Shown: positions 16,419-25,112, numbered from the stretch's first letter. The stretch is DNA of 26,973 nucleotides from Porphyromonadaceae bacterium UBA7087 (GCA_002493515.1 DKYZ01000040.1:1-26973), one strand, 5' to 3'. Notes: generated by a model not told the origin, from the letters alone. A program made the numbers and translations.

Positions 16419-16547
16419 TGATAAGCGATAAGAGATAAACTATAAACAATGAGTGATAAGCGTTGCTGGCCGCTGTCCGACGTTTATCGTTCATCACTCA
16501 TCGTTTATAACTGAACAGGGGAGTTCATCATCGCGGGTCAGCACAGG
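16419..16547. repeat. Repeat family B, copy 2, with inverted arms
   Basis: Same word order as 13881-13984. The arms ATAAACAATGAGTGATA (16442-16458) and CATCACTCATCGTTTAT (16492-16508) are inverted copies matching at 15 of 17 positions, and could form a hairpin with a 33-base loop. Confidence 0.65.
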
Positions 16548-16625
16548 CCGAACAGCCTGATGCCGACTCCTCGCGGATTGAAGCGGATTATCGCGGATTT
16601 TTCCGTTCGGATACCCGTCATGCGC

Positions 16626-16645
16626 GGACGCGCCATGGCGCGTCC
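16626..16645. repeat. 20-bp perfect palindrome
   Basis: GGACGCGCCATGGCGCGTCC reads identically on both strands. It lies in the non-coding stretch before the glycosyltransferase gene. Function unknown; such palindromes are common parts of interspersed bacterial repeats. Confidence 0.7.
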
Positions 16646-16668
16646 CTACAGGATTCCCGTATCGTTTT

Positions 16669-16697
16669 AGCAAGTTGTTCCCTACTCGTCCCCATGG
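16669..16697. repeat. Repeat A head fragment
   Basis: AGCAAGTTGTTCCCTACTCG and the following CCCCATGG match the start of A2 at 14231 with few changes; the rest of A is missing. The 484-bp gap 16278-16761 otherwise holds only repeat B2, a palindrome and the promoter below. Confidence 0.6.
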
Positions 16698-16726
16698 CTG
16701 TTTCCTCCGGAGCGAAACAAATATGC

Positions 16727-16756
16727 TCTGCGATTCAAAAAATTTTTGTATCTTCG
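16727..16756 (+). promoter_or_regulatory. Probable promoter of the glycosyltransferase pair
   Basis: TATCTTCG at 16749-16756 is a one-mismatch -7 box. TCTG at 16727-16730 is a weak -33 box with an 18-bp spacer. The ATG follows at 16762, so the mRNA would be nearly leaderless. This decides the start against the longer in-frame ORF. Confidence 0.5.
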
Positions 16757-16761
16757 CAGTC

Positions 16762-17874
16762 ATGAAGATTCTTTTTTTAGGCGATTACTCAAACCTCCAC
16801 GCTTGCCTCGCCCGGGAACTCCGGAAGAGAGGCCACGATATAACCGTCGTCTCCGACGGCGGACGGTACATGGACACCGACCGCGATATCCTGCTCGACC
16901 GCAAGCCGGGATTCCTCGGCTCCGTCAGATACCTGTACGATATTTTCTCCATTCTCCCCTCCCTGAAGGGCTATGATGTGGTGCAGTTCATCAACCCCCA
17001 CTTCCTCAACCTCGTCCCCGGGAGAATCAAATATTTCTTCGACATCCTGAAGAAGGAAAACCGCTCCGTCTTCCTCACCCTGGCCGGCAACGACTATTAT
17101 TTCGCCGACGCCTGCCTCAATTCCGACATGTTCAAATTCTCGGAGTTCAAGGTGGGCGACGAATATACCGAGTTCGAGAAGCAGACAATGCACGGCCGGA
17201 GATGGACCGACACACGACTGCGCAGGTATGCCGAGCATTTCTACGAGAACATCGACGGCGGCATGGCCATCCTTCCGGAATATGACATGGCAGCCCGACC
17301 GATTCTCGGCGACCGCCTCGCCTTCACCAACATTCCGCTGCAGCTTGAATCCCTCCCCTACTCGGAACTGAATATCGGCGACCTACCGGTAAAGATCTTC
17401 ATCGGAATGCGCGGCGGTATGGAGGTAAGGAAAGGCACGGCCCTGCTTCTGGAAATCTCGCGGGAACTGGAGAGGGAACTTCCTGGGAAATGTGTCGTCG
17501 AGAATGTGCGCAACCTCCCCCTAAAGGAATATCTGCGACGCATGGCCGGGAGCCACATCGTGCTTGACCAGCTTTATTCATACTCTCCCGGCACTAACGG
17601 TTTCCAGGCGATGGCACTGGGACGTGTGGCCGGCACCGGCGCACAGCCCGAGTTCTATGAATATATCTCAGAACCGGAATCGCGGCCCATAATATGCCTC
17701 TCCACTCCCGACGCGGAAAAGATAAAGGAGACCCTGCGCCGACTCATTCTTAATCCGGAACCGCTCGCCGGCATGAGCCGCGAGGGACGCCGCATCGTCG
17801 AGACAAACAACGATGTCAAAATTGTGGCGACACGCTTCGAGAATCACTGGAACAAAATACTTGCGAAGAAATGA
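16762..17874 (+). CDS. Glycosyltransferase (GT4-like, GT-B fold)
   Basis: A 370-aa glycosyltransferase. The N-terminus MKILFLGDYSNLHACLAREL followed by GHDITVVSDGG is the standard first Rossmann segment of GT-B enzymes, with donor-side features later: GMRGGMEVRKGTALLLEIS, a loop with HIVLDQLYSYSPGTNGFQAMALGRV, and ISEPESRPIICLSTPDAEKI. The closing MSREGRRIVETNNDVKIVATRFENHW is typical of GT4 C-termini. Probably adds a sugar to surface polysaccharide or glycan; the donor is unknown. The true start is ATG 16762, just after a -7 box; an in-frame upstream extension to 16675 would cross the promoter. Overlaps the next gene by 4 bases (ATGA). Confidence 0.8.
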   Translation: MKILFLGDYSNLHACLARELRKRGHDITVVSDGGRYMDTDRDILLDRKPGFLGSVRYLYDIFSILPSLKGYDVVQFINPHFLNLVPGRIKYFFDILKKENRSVFLTLAGNDYYFADACLNSDMFKFSEFKVGDEYTEFEKQTMHGRRWTDTRLRRYAEHFYENIDGGMAILPEYDMAARPILGDRLAFTNIPLQLESLPYSELNIGDLPVKIFIGMRGGMEVRKGTALLLEISRELERELPGKCVVENVRNLPLKEYLRRMAGSHIVLDQLYSYSPGTNGFQAMALGRVAGTGAQPEFYEYISEPESRPIICLSTPDAEKIKETLRRLILNPEPLAGMSREGRRIVETNNDVKIVATRFENHWNKILAKK

Positions 17875-18701
17875 CACAGCTTCAGGTGCTGATATGCACG
17901 TTCGGACCAGACGGCATCCGCCGCGTCGCGGAATTCCGCCATCCACAGGTGGAGGGCGTCGAGTATATCGTCAGCTGGCAGCTGCCCGAAGGGGAACCCG
18001 AAATCCCTCCGCAGCTTGACCGAAACGACTTCCGGATATTCCCGAGCAAAACCAGAGGACTGTCGGTAAACCGCAATCTCGCTTTTTCCCACGCCACCGC
18101 CCCCCTGCTTCTGATAAGCGACGACGACGTGGAATATACGCAAGAGCAATTGCTGGCAGTGATTGATGCCTTCGCGCAGAATACGGATTGCGATTTCATC
18201 TGCTTCCGCTATGAATCCGACCCATGCCAGAAACAATATCCCGAAGCGACATTTTCCTTCTCGGAGCGACCGCCCAAGGGCTATTACGTATCCTCTATTG
18301 AGATTGCCCTCAGGGGAAAGGCGCTGTCGTCAAATGCCTCCGGGTGGAAAACTTCCATCGCGTTCAATGAGAATTTCGGCATAGGCGCCACCTTCGGCTG
18401 CGGAGAGGAGGAGATCCTTATCCACGACATGATACGGGCCGGACTGAAAGGAAAGTTCATCCCCCGGACAATATGCCGCCACGACGCACCGACGACAGCT
18501 ACCAAAGAGAACGGCGGAAAAGAATTTATCCAGACCAAGGGAGCCATGATAGGCTATCTCCATCCCGCTACGTGGCCGCTGCGCATGCTGGCGCATTCAG
18601 TCCGCCAGACGGGCGGTCTCAAGCGACGTCTTCTCTATATCCGCCACTGGCTCTCCGGATTCCGTAAAGCCCGACGCTCCGGAGTCTACAACGGCCGTTG
18701 A
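17871..18701 (+). CDS. Glycosyltransferase family 2 (GT-A fold)
   Basis: A 276-aa GT2-like protein translated by ATGA overlap with the preceding glycosyltransferase. It begins with a short strand (LQVLICTFG), has KTRGLSVNRNLAFSHATAPLLLISDDDVEY (the S-x-x-R-N and D-D-D acids that bind nucleotide sugar and metal), and later GIGATFGCGEEEILIHDMIRAGLKG with the ExxE/HD acceptor-site acids, followed by the RTICRHD segment. The C-terminal 35 residues are basic (RRLLYIRHWLSGFRKARRSG) and lie in the 105-bp region shared with the opposite-strand gene. Probably works with the GT4-like enzyme on one surface glycan. Confidence 0.8.
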   Translation: MTQLQVLICTFGPDGIRRVAEFRHPQVEGVEYIVSWQLPEGEPEIPPQLDRNDFRIFPSKTRGLSVNRNLAFSHATAPLLLISDDDVEYTQEQLLAVIDAFAQNTDCDFICFRYESDPCQKQYPEATFSFSERPPKGYYVSSIEIALRGKALSSNASGWKTSIAFNENFGIGATFGCGEEEILIHDMIRAGLKGKFIPRTICRHDAPTTATKENGGKEFIQTKGAMIGYLHPATWPLRMLAHSVRQTGGLKRRLLYIRHWLSGFRKARRSGVYNGR

Positions 18702-19709
18702 TGCCGTAATCCCTTCCGCATTTCGGCTTCCTGCCTCCTCCTCGATGTCGTAGCGGGGACGCTGCTTCACCTCCGAATATATCTTGCCGATGTATTCCCC
18801 TATGACGCCCAGCGCCATGAGCAGGATGCCGGTGCAGAGCCATATCGAGAGCATCAGGGAGGTCCATCCCTCTATGGTGTGGCCTCCGAAATAACGTACA
18901 AGCGAATATATGAGCACACCCAGCGACACAAGGAGAAACAGAAGACCCACAGTGAATATGAGCCTCACCGGCTTCACGGAGAAGGAGGTCACGCCGTCAA
19001 CCGCGAAATTCATCATCTTGGGAAAATCATACTTGCTTTTTCCCGCCAGCCGGGGACTGCGGTCGTAATATACCGACGCCTGCTTCCCTCCGAGCAACGG
19101 CACTATCCCCCTGAGATAAAGATTCCTCTCGCCGTATCTCGACAGACGCCGCCACGCCCCCAGACTCAGCAGACGGAAATCAGAATGGTTGTAGACTGTC
19201 CTGACGCCAAGCCTCTCCAGAACGCGGTAATATGTCTGGGCCGTGAATCGCTTGAACCAGGAATCGCTGGCGCGGCAGCGCCTTACCCCGTAAACCACGT
19301 CACATCCTTCCTGATATCTCTCCAGCATCTCGTAAATGCAATCCGGATCATCCTGAAGATCGGCATCGATGGTCACCGTCGCGTCATAATCCCAGGCATG
19401 ACGGCCCAAGGCCGCCATAATGGCGTTCTGATGGCCGCTGCGCGCACACAGCTTTATGCCGCGCACGTTTTTCCTCGCCTCACACTCCCTCCTGATTTCC
19501 CTCCAGGTGGAGTCGGAGCTACCGTCGTCTACAAGAATGACCACACTCCCGGCATCCGCCACTCCGGCTTTCGCCATTCCCGCAAGCAGCGACGCCAGAC
19601 GCTCCACCGTCGTAGCCACCATCTCCTCCTCGTTATGACACGGTACCACTATCGCCAGGCGACACGGCCTCGCTTCGTCGCAACCGGATCTGGCTTTTTC
19701 CGTAACCAT
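18597..19709 (-). CDS. Polyprenyl-phosphate glycosyltransferase, DPM1/GtrB-like GT2
   Basis: A 370-aa membrane-bound GT2 of the dolichol-phosphate mannosyltransferase/GtrB/ArnC type, which moves a sugar onto undecaprenyl phosphate. Motifs: LAIVVPCHNEE, VILVDDGSSDST, DADLQDDP, then GKSKYDFPKM, typical of the acceptor side. Two membrane segments follow in the last third (LIFTVGLLFLLVSLGVLIYS and SIWLCTGILLMALGVIGEYI), followed by YIGKIYSEVKQRPRY. The last 40 residues are unusually polar and non-conserved, lying in a 105-bp overlap with the convergent + strand gene. The start at 19709 is two bases from the GNAT stop; an upstream ATG at 19739 would overlap that gene by 28 nt. Confidence 0.88.
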   Translation of the reverse strand: MVTEKARSGCDEARPCRLAIVVPCHNEEEMVATTVERLASLLAGMAKAGVADAGSVVILVDDGSSDSTWREIRRECEARKNVRGIKLCARSGHQNAIMAALGRHAWDYDATVTIDADLQDDPDCIYEMLERYQEGCDVVYGVRRCRASDSWFKRFTAQTYYRVLERLGVRTVYNHSDFRLLSLGAWRRLSRYGERNLYLRGIVPLLGGKQASVYYDRSPRLAGKSKYDFPKMMNFAVDGVTSFSVKPVRLIFTVGLLFLLVSLGVLIYSLVRYFGGHTIEGWTSLMLSIWLCTGILLMALGVIGEYIGKIYSEVKQRPRYDIEEEAGSRNAEGITASTAVVDSGASGFTESGEPVADIEKTSLETARLAD

Positions 19710-19711
19710 GC

Positions 19712-20659
19712 TCACAATTCTATCGTATAACGGGGACACATCACTCCCGACGCCCCGAGCGAGGCTTTCTGGCGGTAAAGGCCCTCGTTGAGCACCTTCC
19801 CCCCATCTTCGGTGCTTATCCCGAAATCAAAATACGATTTGCCGGTATAGGCCTCGTTGATGAGATATGAGAAAAGCAGAGTCAGCATATTCTCCTCCCT
19901 GCCCCGGGGTGTGGTGGCGATATACTGGCAATGCGCCACGACCGAGGCGTCATATACCATTACCCCGGCATGCATCACGCCGTCGGCGAATGCCCCGAAA
20001 ATTCGAATCTCTTCCGGGAAGCGGCTTTTAAGAAGCTCCATCTCCTCCGGGGTATGCACAGGCCGGACGCTGTGACGCTCGGCGAGACAACGCGACGTAA
20101 GATCCATAAACGACCGCACGTCGTCGGTCTCGCGTATCTCCACTCCCAGGGCGGACGCCTTGCGGAGATGGCGGCGCTGGAGGGCGTTGAAGCCCGGATT
20201 GTCCGCCAGAGATATGGCACTCGATATCGTTACAGAATCAAGTCGCGCCCCTCCCTGAAACAGAAGATACCGGTCTTCCTGCGACGGCATACGCGAATAT
20301 ATATACGGAAGCGGCTTGTAGTCTATGGCCTTCACCCCGGCCTCACGACAATATTCCAGCCATACGCGCCACATCGCGGACATCGACACGCAGTCGAGAT
20401 GCGAGACGGGGAGTATCCAGCCCCCGTAGGTGAGCCCCTGGTGGGAATGCAACACTCCGTCGGGCGTGATGTTGGCGGGGAGCAGCGCCAGAAGCCTCTC
20501 CCCCTTGAAGGCCATCATCGAGAAGTCGGCGAAACGGTCGGAATGATAGTCCATATAGCCTCGCTTGAAAAGAAAAGTGGCGTTTCTCGACGCGTCGACA
20601 AAATCATCCCATCTCCGGCGCCAACGGCCCTCGTATTCTACAATTCTCCAGTCTTCCAT
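19712..20659 (-). CDS. GNAT/FemAB-like acyltransferase
   Basis: A 315-aa protein with the FemAB/GNAT bipartite look: WDDFVDASRNATFLFKRGYMDYH near the start, GGWILPVSH, then NALQRRHLRKASALGVEIRE (a basic helix found in Fem-type proteins), and at the end KSYFDFGISTEDGGKVLNEGLYRQKASLGASG, the conserved closing segment of Acetyltransf_6/FemAB-type transferases. Such enzymes add amino acids or acyl groups to peptidoglycan or surface sugars. The partner GtrB-like gene two bases downstream suggests a role in glycan decoration. The ATG at 20659 was chosen; an in-frame TTG at 20683 would begin 3 bases after the EnvC-like stop. Confidence 0.7.
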   Translation of the reverse strand: MEDWRIVEYEGRWRRRWDDFVDASRNATFLFKRGYMDYHSDRFADFSMMAFKGERLLALLPANITPDGVLHSHQGLTYGGWILPVSHLDCVSMSAMWRVWLEYCREAGVKAIDYKPLPYIYSRMPSQEDRYLLFQGGARLDSVTISSAISLADNPGFNALQRRHLRKASALGVEIRETDDVRSFMDLTSRCLAERHSVRPVHTPEEMELLKSRFPEEIRIFGAFADGVMHAGVMVYDASVVAHCQYIATTPRGREENMLTLLFSYLINEAYTGKSYFDFGISTEDGGKVLNEGLYRQKASLGASGVMCPRYTIEL

Positions 20660-20686
20660 GGTCGGTAAGCGGTTAGATTTCAATAT

Positions 20687-22399
20687 TCAGAGACGTATCC
20701 AGTCGAGAGGATTCTGACGCTCCTTGTTTTTCCATACCTCGAAATGTATCGAGCCGTGCGACGGGTCATCCTCGTCGGCGGCAATCGAGCCGAGAGCCTG
20801 GCCGGCCTTCACCATATCCCCGATCTTGACTGCCGGAGACGCGAGATTGCCGTAGACGGTATAATAGTTGCCGTGGTTGACGATTATCACCATTCCATAG
20901 CCGTCGAGACGCACCATCTTCGATACTTTCCCCGGATACACAGCCAATGCGGAGGCTCCCGCGGCCACCTCGGCGTCTATGCCGGTGTTGTCGAAAGTGA
21001 CATCCGGAAGGTCAGGAAACGACTGACGCCCATACCTGCTCGTGACCCTGAATGAACCGCCCGCGGGCTTGGGGAGGCTTCCCTTCATTGCCGCGAAATC
21101 ACCCCTCGGGGCCAGATTCTGCGAGGCCGCGGATGGCGCCGACGCCTGCTCGCGCCTGTCGCGGGGGCGACGGCGGCGAGCATCTGCGTAATTCTCGTTT
21201 TTCGGAGCGTCCTTCTTTCCGGTCTCCACCTTGCGGTCTATCCTGGGTTCCGTCTTTTTCTCAACCCTCTTATCCTCTTTTTTACTCTTTTCAGGCTTCT
21301 CTGCTTTCTTCTCAGCCTTTTTAGGTTCCTTCGCTTCCTGGCTCCTGGCCTTAGCCTCGGCTGCCTTCCTGCTTTCCTGCTCCCTCTTCTCCTCGGCCTG
21401 GGCAAGCAGCTGCTCCTTCTCGCGACGCTCCGCCTCCAGCCTCTCAGCCTCACGGCGCTGGCGCTCACGCTCCTCAGCTGCGCGTTTCTCCTCCGCAGCC
21501 TTCCTCTCGGCCTCCACGCGGGCACGCTCCGCAGCCGCGGCACGCTCCTCCTCGGCGATGAGGGCCGACACGCGTGAACGCAACTGATTCACCTCAGCCT
21601 GCTTTTTGGCCAGATGGGCGCTGAGGGCCTCGCCGTTCCTGCGCAGGTCGGCCACTATTGCATCCTGGCTGGCATGCTGCCTGCGCAGTTTCTCCTCCGC
21701 GGCCTTCTGGCTGCGCAGCGCCACATTCTTCTGGCTTCTGGTCTGCTCAAGCTGCGCCGTCTGACGCTGAAGCTGGTCGGTCTTCCCTTTTATGGCGGCC
21801 GTCTGGCGGTCTTTCCACTGGCTGAACTGCCTCAGGTATCTGATGCGCCTCATGGCCTGGTTGAAATTCTCGGAAGCGAATATGAAAGCGAGCGCCGACG
21901 TGTTTTTCCGCGCGGTGCGCATTTTCTTCACTGCCTTGAGATATTCGGCACGCATCTTTGCGAGCTCCTTCTCATTGGCGCTGATCTCCCCCTGCAGACC
22001 TCCGATTTTCTTGTCAAGCGTGCCTATCTGGCTCACGGTGCCTGCAATCTGCCCCTCGGTGGTCTTGATATCCTCCTCAAGCTTACCCAGCTGCGAGAGA
22101 TTTTTCTTTATGGAAGCCTCGTTCTCACGGAGCTGCGCCTTGGTCTGGGCCACCTCCTCACGGGCAGCCCGTTCCTGCTTCTGCACGTCGGCCGACGACT
22201 CCTGCTTCCGGCCCGAGGCCTTCTTATTAGGCTTCGGGGACTGTTTTGCCTTCTTCTTGCGTGCGCGCTGCTGCTGGGCCGTGCGTGCGGCATTGCCGCC
22301 ACGGTCCTGGGCCGATATATCCGGGACGTATGATGTCAGGGCAGACGCCGCCAACAGCGTCACCGTCGTTATTCTCCTTAATATTTCTCTTAATGTCAT
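20687..22399 (-). CDS. EnvC-like murein hydrolase activator, coiled coil plus degenerate M23 domain
   Basis: A 570-aa protein: a signal peptide (MTLREILRRITTVTLLAASA, then SYVPDISAQ), a long Lys/Glu/Arg/Ala-rich coiled coil (about residues 40-400), a low-complexity linker, and a C-terminal M23/LytM-like domain (about 448-570). In the LytM part the zinc-binding N-terminal His of the H-x-x-x-D motif is absent (FDNTGIDAEV), while the closing SIHFEVWK is retained, as in E. coli EnvC, which activates amidases rather than cutting peptidoglycan. So a non-catalytic activator in the periplasm is likely. Neighbours (TPR protein, DUF4292 protein, dut) form a gene order common in Bacteroidetes. Confidence 0.85.
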   Translation of the reverse strand: MTLREILRRITTVTLLAASALTSYVPDISAQDRGGNAARTAQQQRARKKKAKQSPKPNKKASGRKQESSADVQKQERAAREEVAQTKAQLRENEASIKKNLSQLGKLEEDIKTTEGQIAGTVSQIGTLDKKIGGLQGEISANEKELAKMRAEYLKAVKKMRTARKNTSALAFIFASENFNQAMRRIRYLRQFSQWKDRQTAAIKGKTDQLQRQTAQLEQTRSQKNVALRSQKAAEEKLRRQHASQDAIVADLRRNGEALSAHLAKKQAEVNQLRSRVSALIAEEERAAAAERARVEAERKAAEEKRAAEERERQRREAERLEAERREKEQLLAQAEEKREQESRKAAEAKARSQEAKEPKKAEKKAEKPEKSKKEDKRVEKKTEPRIDRKVETGKKDAPKNENYADARRRRPRDRREQASAPSAASQNLAPRGDFAAMKGSLPKPAGGSFRVTSRYGRQSFPDLPDVTFDNTGIDAEVAAGASALAVYPGKVSKMVRLDGYGMVIIVNHGNYYTVYGNLASPAVKIGDMVKAGQALGSIAADEDDPSHGSIHFEVWKNKERQNPLDWIRL

Positions 22400-22462
22400 T
22401 TTATGATGTCATGCTGGCTGGATGCCATAAACTATTGTATCGGCCGGATAAACGCCCCGCCC

Positions 22463-23290
22463 TTAGAAAGACTTGAAAAACCCGTTGATATCCGTTTTCC
22501 GGTATTTGGAGTTTATCTTGATGGAATCGAACGGACTTGCGCCCCATCTCGGTTTGTCGAGCTCCATATCTACGATGGTCTGTCTTTTTCCCGTCTTGAG
22601 ATCGACCATCAGGTCGATGCCGTCGCCCGGATATGAATAGAGAATTGTGGCGGTGTCAGTGCCTCCGGGCACGGTAAGCATGAAAGCCTCAAGATAACCG
22701 TCGGCATCCACCACGAAACCATATGCCGCCCCTTCGGGCTGCACCTTTTCCTTCGGCACGACTATCCACCCCCCTCCGGCGTCAGGATAGAAATCCGCAA
22801 GATGGAAATTGTCTCTGTCAAGCTCCCCCTCTCCTCCTACGGCCACACGCCCGAGCAGAAGACACTGGATGTCGCGCAGACCGGCGGGAATGTTGGCGGG
22901 AAGATCCGAAAGAGCCTCTTTGGCATAGACCTTCTTCATTTTGTTGACAAGAAGCACAGTGTCGGTGTCTACCTCGATTCTGCCAACCTCGCCCAGAAGA
23001 GGAGCCCTCACTGATATCATGAGCTTTCGCCCGTAGTCCATGAAGACCCTGAGCGAGGGGGATACCGGCAGACCGTCCGTACGCAGCTTGCCATCCAGAA
23101 GAAGGGTGGTCCATGTTTCATATCCGGCGGTGATGGAATCAGCCGCCACCCGGGCCTGCCTCTCCCTAAGGGGCTCTCCGGCCCCGGCGACGCTGCCGCG
23201 GCCTTCAGCCGTCAGCGAGGCCGCGATTATGAATAAGATGGCGAGCGCCACATCGCGCATTCGCCCTGTATTGTATCTGGTCAGTGTCAT
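22463..23290 (-). CDS. DUF4292 family protein
   Basis: A 275-aa exported protein (hydrophobic segment MRDVALAILFIIAASLTAEG after a short basic start; the second Met at residue 11 may be the real start). The body is a beta-rich fold with features of the DUF4292 family: ISVRAPLLGEVGRIEVDTDTVLLVNKMKKVY, GLRDIQCLLLG and the closing DSIKINSKYRKTDINGFFKSF. These proteins resemble lipoprotein-carrier folds of the LolA/LolB kind, so envelope lipid or lipoprotein handling is possible but unproven. No lipobox Cys is present. Overlaps the TPR gene by 4 nt; the EnvC-like gene follows after 63 nt. Confidence 0.8.
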   Translation of the reverse strand: MTLTRYNTGRMRDVALAILFIIAASLTAEGRGSVAGAGEPLRERQARVAADSITAGYETWTTLLLDGKLRTDGLPVSPSLRVFMDYGRKLMISVRAPLLGEVGRIEVDTDTVLLVNKMKKVYAKEALSDLPANIPAGLRDIQCLLLGRVAVGGEGELDRDNFHLADFYPDAGGGWIVVPKEKVQPEGAAYGFVVDADGYLEAFMLTVPGGTDTATILYSYPGDGIDLMVDLKTGKRQTIVDMELDKPRWGASPFDSIKINSKYRKTDINGFFKSF

Positions 23291-25086
23291 TCGTAAAAGA
23301 ATGTCTTGTTTTTTACTTTTTTCTTCAGCACCTCCCTGTCAGGCTCCAGGTCAAGTGCCTTTTCCCAATATTCAAGAGCCTGCTCCGGCTCGTGGTTCAT
23401 GAAAAGGATGTCGCCGTAATGCTCGTAAAGGTCGGCTCCCGTATCCTTGCGCTCCTCGGCGAGCTCTATGGCTTTGGCCTGGTATTCCCGGGCCTCCCTG
23501 TAGTCGCCCAGACGGAAAAGAACCCAGGCATATGTGTCGAGATATGTGTCGTTGTCCGGCACCTGGTCGATGGCCTTGCGGCTCATATCGCGGGCCCTCT
23601 CGAGGTCTCCCTTGTTCTCGGCGAGGAAATAGGCATAGTTGTTGAGAGTGGCGGCATTGTCCGGGAAGAAGAAGAGAGAATTGTCGTAGGCCGAATAAGC
23701 CTTCTTCAGGTCTCCCGCGCCGTAATACATGTCGCCGAGCATATTGTAATACATGCTGACCCTGTACAGGTCCTCATATTTCATGCGCGAGAGCATCCTG
23801 CGGTCGGTTATTGAGTCGGTGAGGGGCAGGTCGGGAGCCACAGAGTGGATCAGATCCGCATATGTCTTTTCGGCCACATCATATCTCTTACCCAGAGAGG
23901 CAGCCGACGCAAGCAGAAGGGTCATCCCCTCCGGGGGTGTGATGTAGGTCCGGGCCTTCTCGTAAGTCGCGATGGCGTCGTCATATCTGTCATCGGAAAT
24001 CTGATAGCTCATGAGCCGTCCCCAGTAGTTGGCTTCCTCCGGACTGAGGTCAACCGCATAGCCCATCTGCTCCACGGCATCGTCGAGATCGCCCTTGGCC
24101 GCGCTGTAGCGTCCGGCGAGATCAAGCACGCCCGGCTCGTGGGGATACTGCTGCATCAGCACATCGAAAAGATGGTCGCCCCGCTGGGTGTCGCTCTTGT
24201 CATTGAAGAGTGTCTGGATATATTCCTCGAGCAGGTCGGTTTTCTGCTTCGGGTCAAAGTCCTCGCTCAGCAGGGCCTCATATATCTTGTTGTCGTATTT
24301 CACGCTGTCGCCCTGGCTGCGGTATAGATTTGCCAGGGCCACCTTCACCTCTCCCGACTCAGGCGCGATCTCCTCGGCCTGCAGGTAATAGGTCTCCACT
24401 GAATCGGTGTGGCCGGTGATCTGGCAGAAATTACCCTTCAGCAGACGGTAAGTGGGATCGCTGAGATTGGAGGCCACGAGGTCGTCAACCTCCCTGCTCG
24501 CGGCCACAGTGTCGCCGGCCGACAGCATGAAGGCGATTTTCTTCATCGAGAGCTGCGGCGACTTCCCCTCGGCCCTCTCGTATCTGTCAAGAGCGCCTAT
24601 GGCCTTGTCCGGCTCCCCCTTCGCCATATAGGTGTCGGCGAGATGAATGAGCGTGACTGTCTGCGCGGGGTCGAGGGAGTCAATGCGCTCGAAAATCCGT
24701 ATCGCCTCGTCAAGCGAGTCGAGGCGGGCATTGACAAACGCATAATAGAAAGCCTCGTCCCGATCATGGGGATAGAGGTCGACAAATGTCTTCATTAGCC
24801 CCAGGGAGCGCGCGAGCTCCGTTCTGCTCCGGAGCGTGTCGCTTGCGACCATGAGCCGCTGCATGCCGTAGGCCGACGCAGCCTCGGCATATCCGGAATC
24901 CAGGCTGTAGGCTTTCTTAAAATACTCGTATGCCGATGCTTCGTCGCCCTCCACCTGCTTTCTGAGACCCTCCACATAATAATATCTTGCCTTCTCCCTC
25001 TGCGGGGTGTTTTTTGAGGCGGCGAGTCCCATGAGCGACAGCAGCGCCGGAAGCAACAGCAGCAATATGACGGTAGCTTTCTTCAA
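23287..25086 (-). CDS. Secreted tetratricopeptide (TPR) repeat protein
   Basis: A 599-aa TPR superhelix protein with a signal peptide (MKKATVILLLLLPALLSLMG). Helical repeats run from about residue 30 to the end, with recognisable A-x-x-x-Y/F and P signatures such as GDEASAYEYFKKAYSLDSGYAEA, DLKKAYSAYDNSLFFFPDNAATLNNYAYFLAENKGD, and HEPEQALEYWEKALDLEPD. It is a scaffold or binding protein, likely periplasmic or outer-membrane-associated. It precedes the DUF4292 and EnvC-like genes (4-nt overlap with the former) and follows dut by 26 nt, so one operon is probable. Confidence 0.85.
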   Translation of the reverse strand: MKKATVILLLLLPALLSLMGLAASKNTPQREKARYYYVEGLRKQVEGDEASAYEYFKKAYSLDSGYAEAASAYGMQRLMVASDTLRSRTELARSLGLMKTFVDLYPHDRDEAFYYAFVNARLDSLDEAIRIFERIDSLDPAQTVTLIHLADTYMAKGEPDKAIGALDRYERAEGKSPQLSMKKIAFMLSAGDTVAASREVDDLVASNLSDPTYRLLKGNFCQITGHTDSVETYYLQAEEIAPESGEVKVALANLYRSQGDSVKYDNKIYEALLSEDFDPKQKTDLLEEYIQTLFNDKSDTQRGDHLFDVLMQQYPHEPGVLDLAGRYSAAKGDLDDAVEQMGYAVDLSPEEANYWGRLMSYQISDDRYDDAIATYEKARTYITPPEGMTLLLASAASLGKRYDVAEKTYADLIHSVAPDLPLTDSITDRRMLSRMKYEDLYRVSMYYNMLGDMYYGAGDLKKAYSAYDNSLFFFPDNAATLNNYAYFLAENKGDLERARDMSRKAIDQVPDNDTYLDTYAWVLFRLGDYREAREYQAKAIELAEERKDTGADLYEHYGDILFMNHEPEQALEYWEKALDLEPDREVLKKKVKNKTFFYE

Positions 25087-25112
25087 TTTCCCTTTATTAA
25101 AATGTTATGACC

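Noticed and set aside
21052..22406. Several long + strand ORFs opposite the EnvC-like gene
   Set aside because: They are shadows of the Lys/Glu/Arg-rich coiled coil; Ser/Arg/Leu-rich low-complexity products with no domain.
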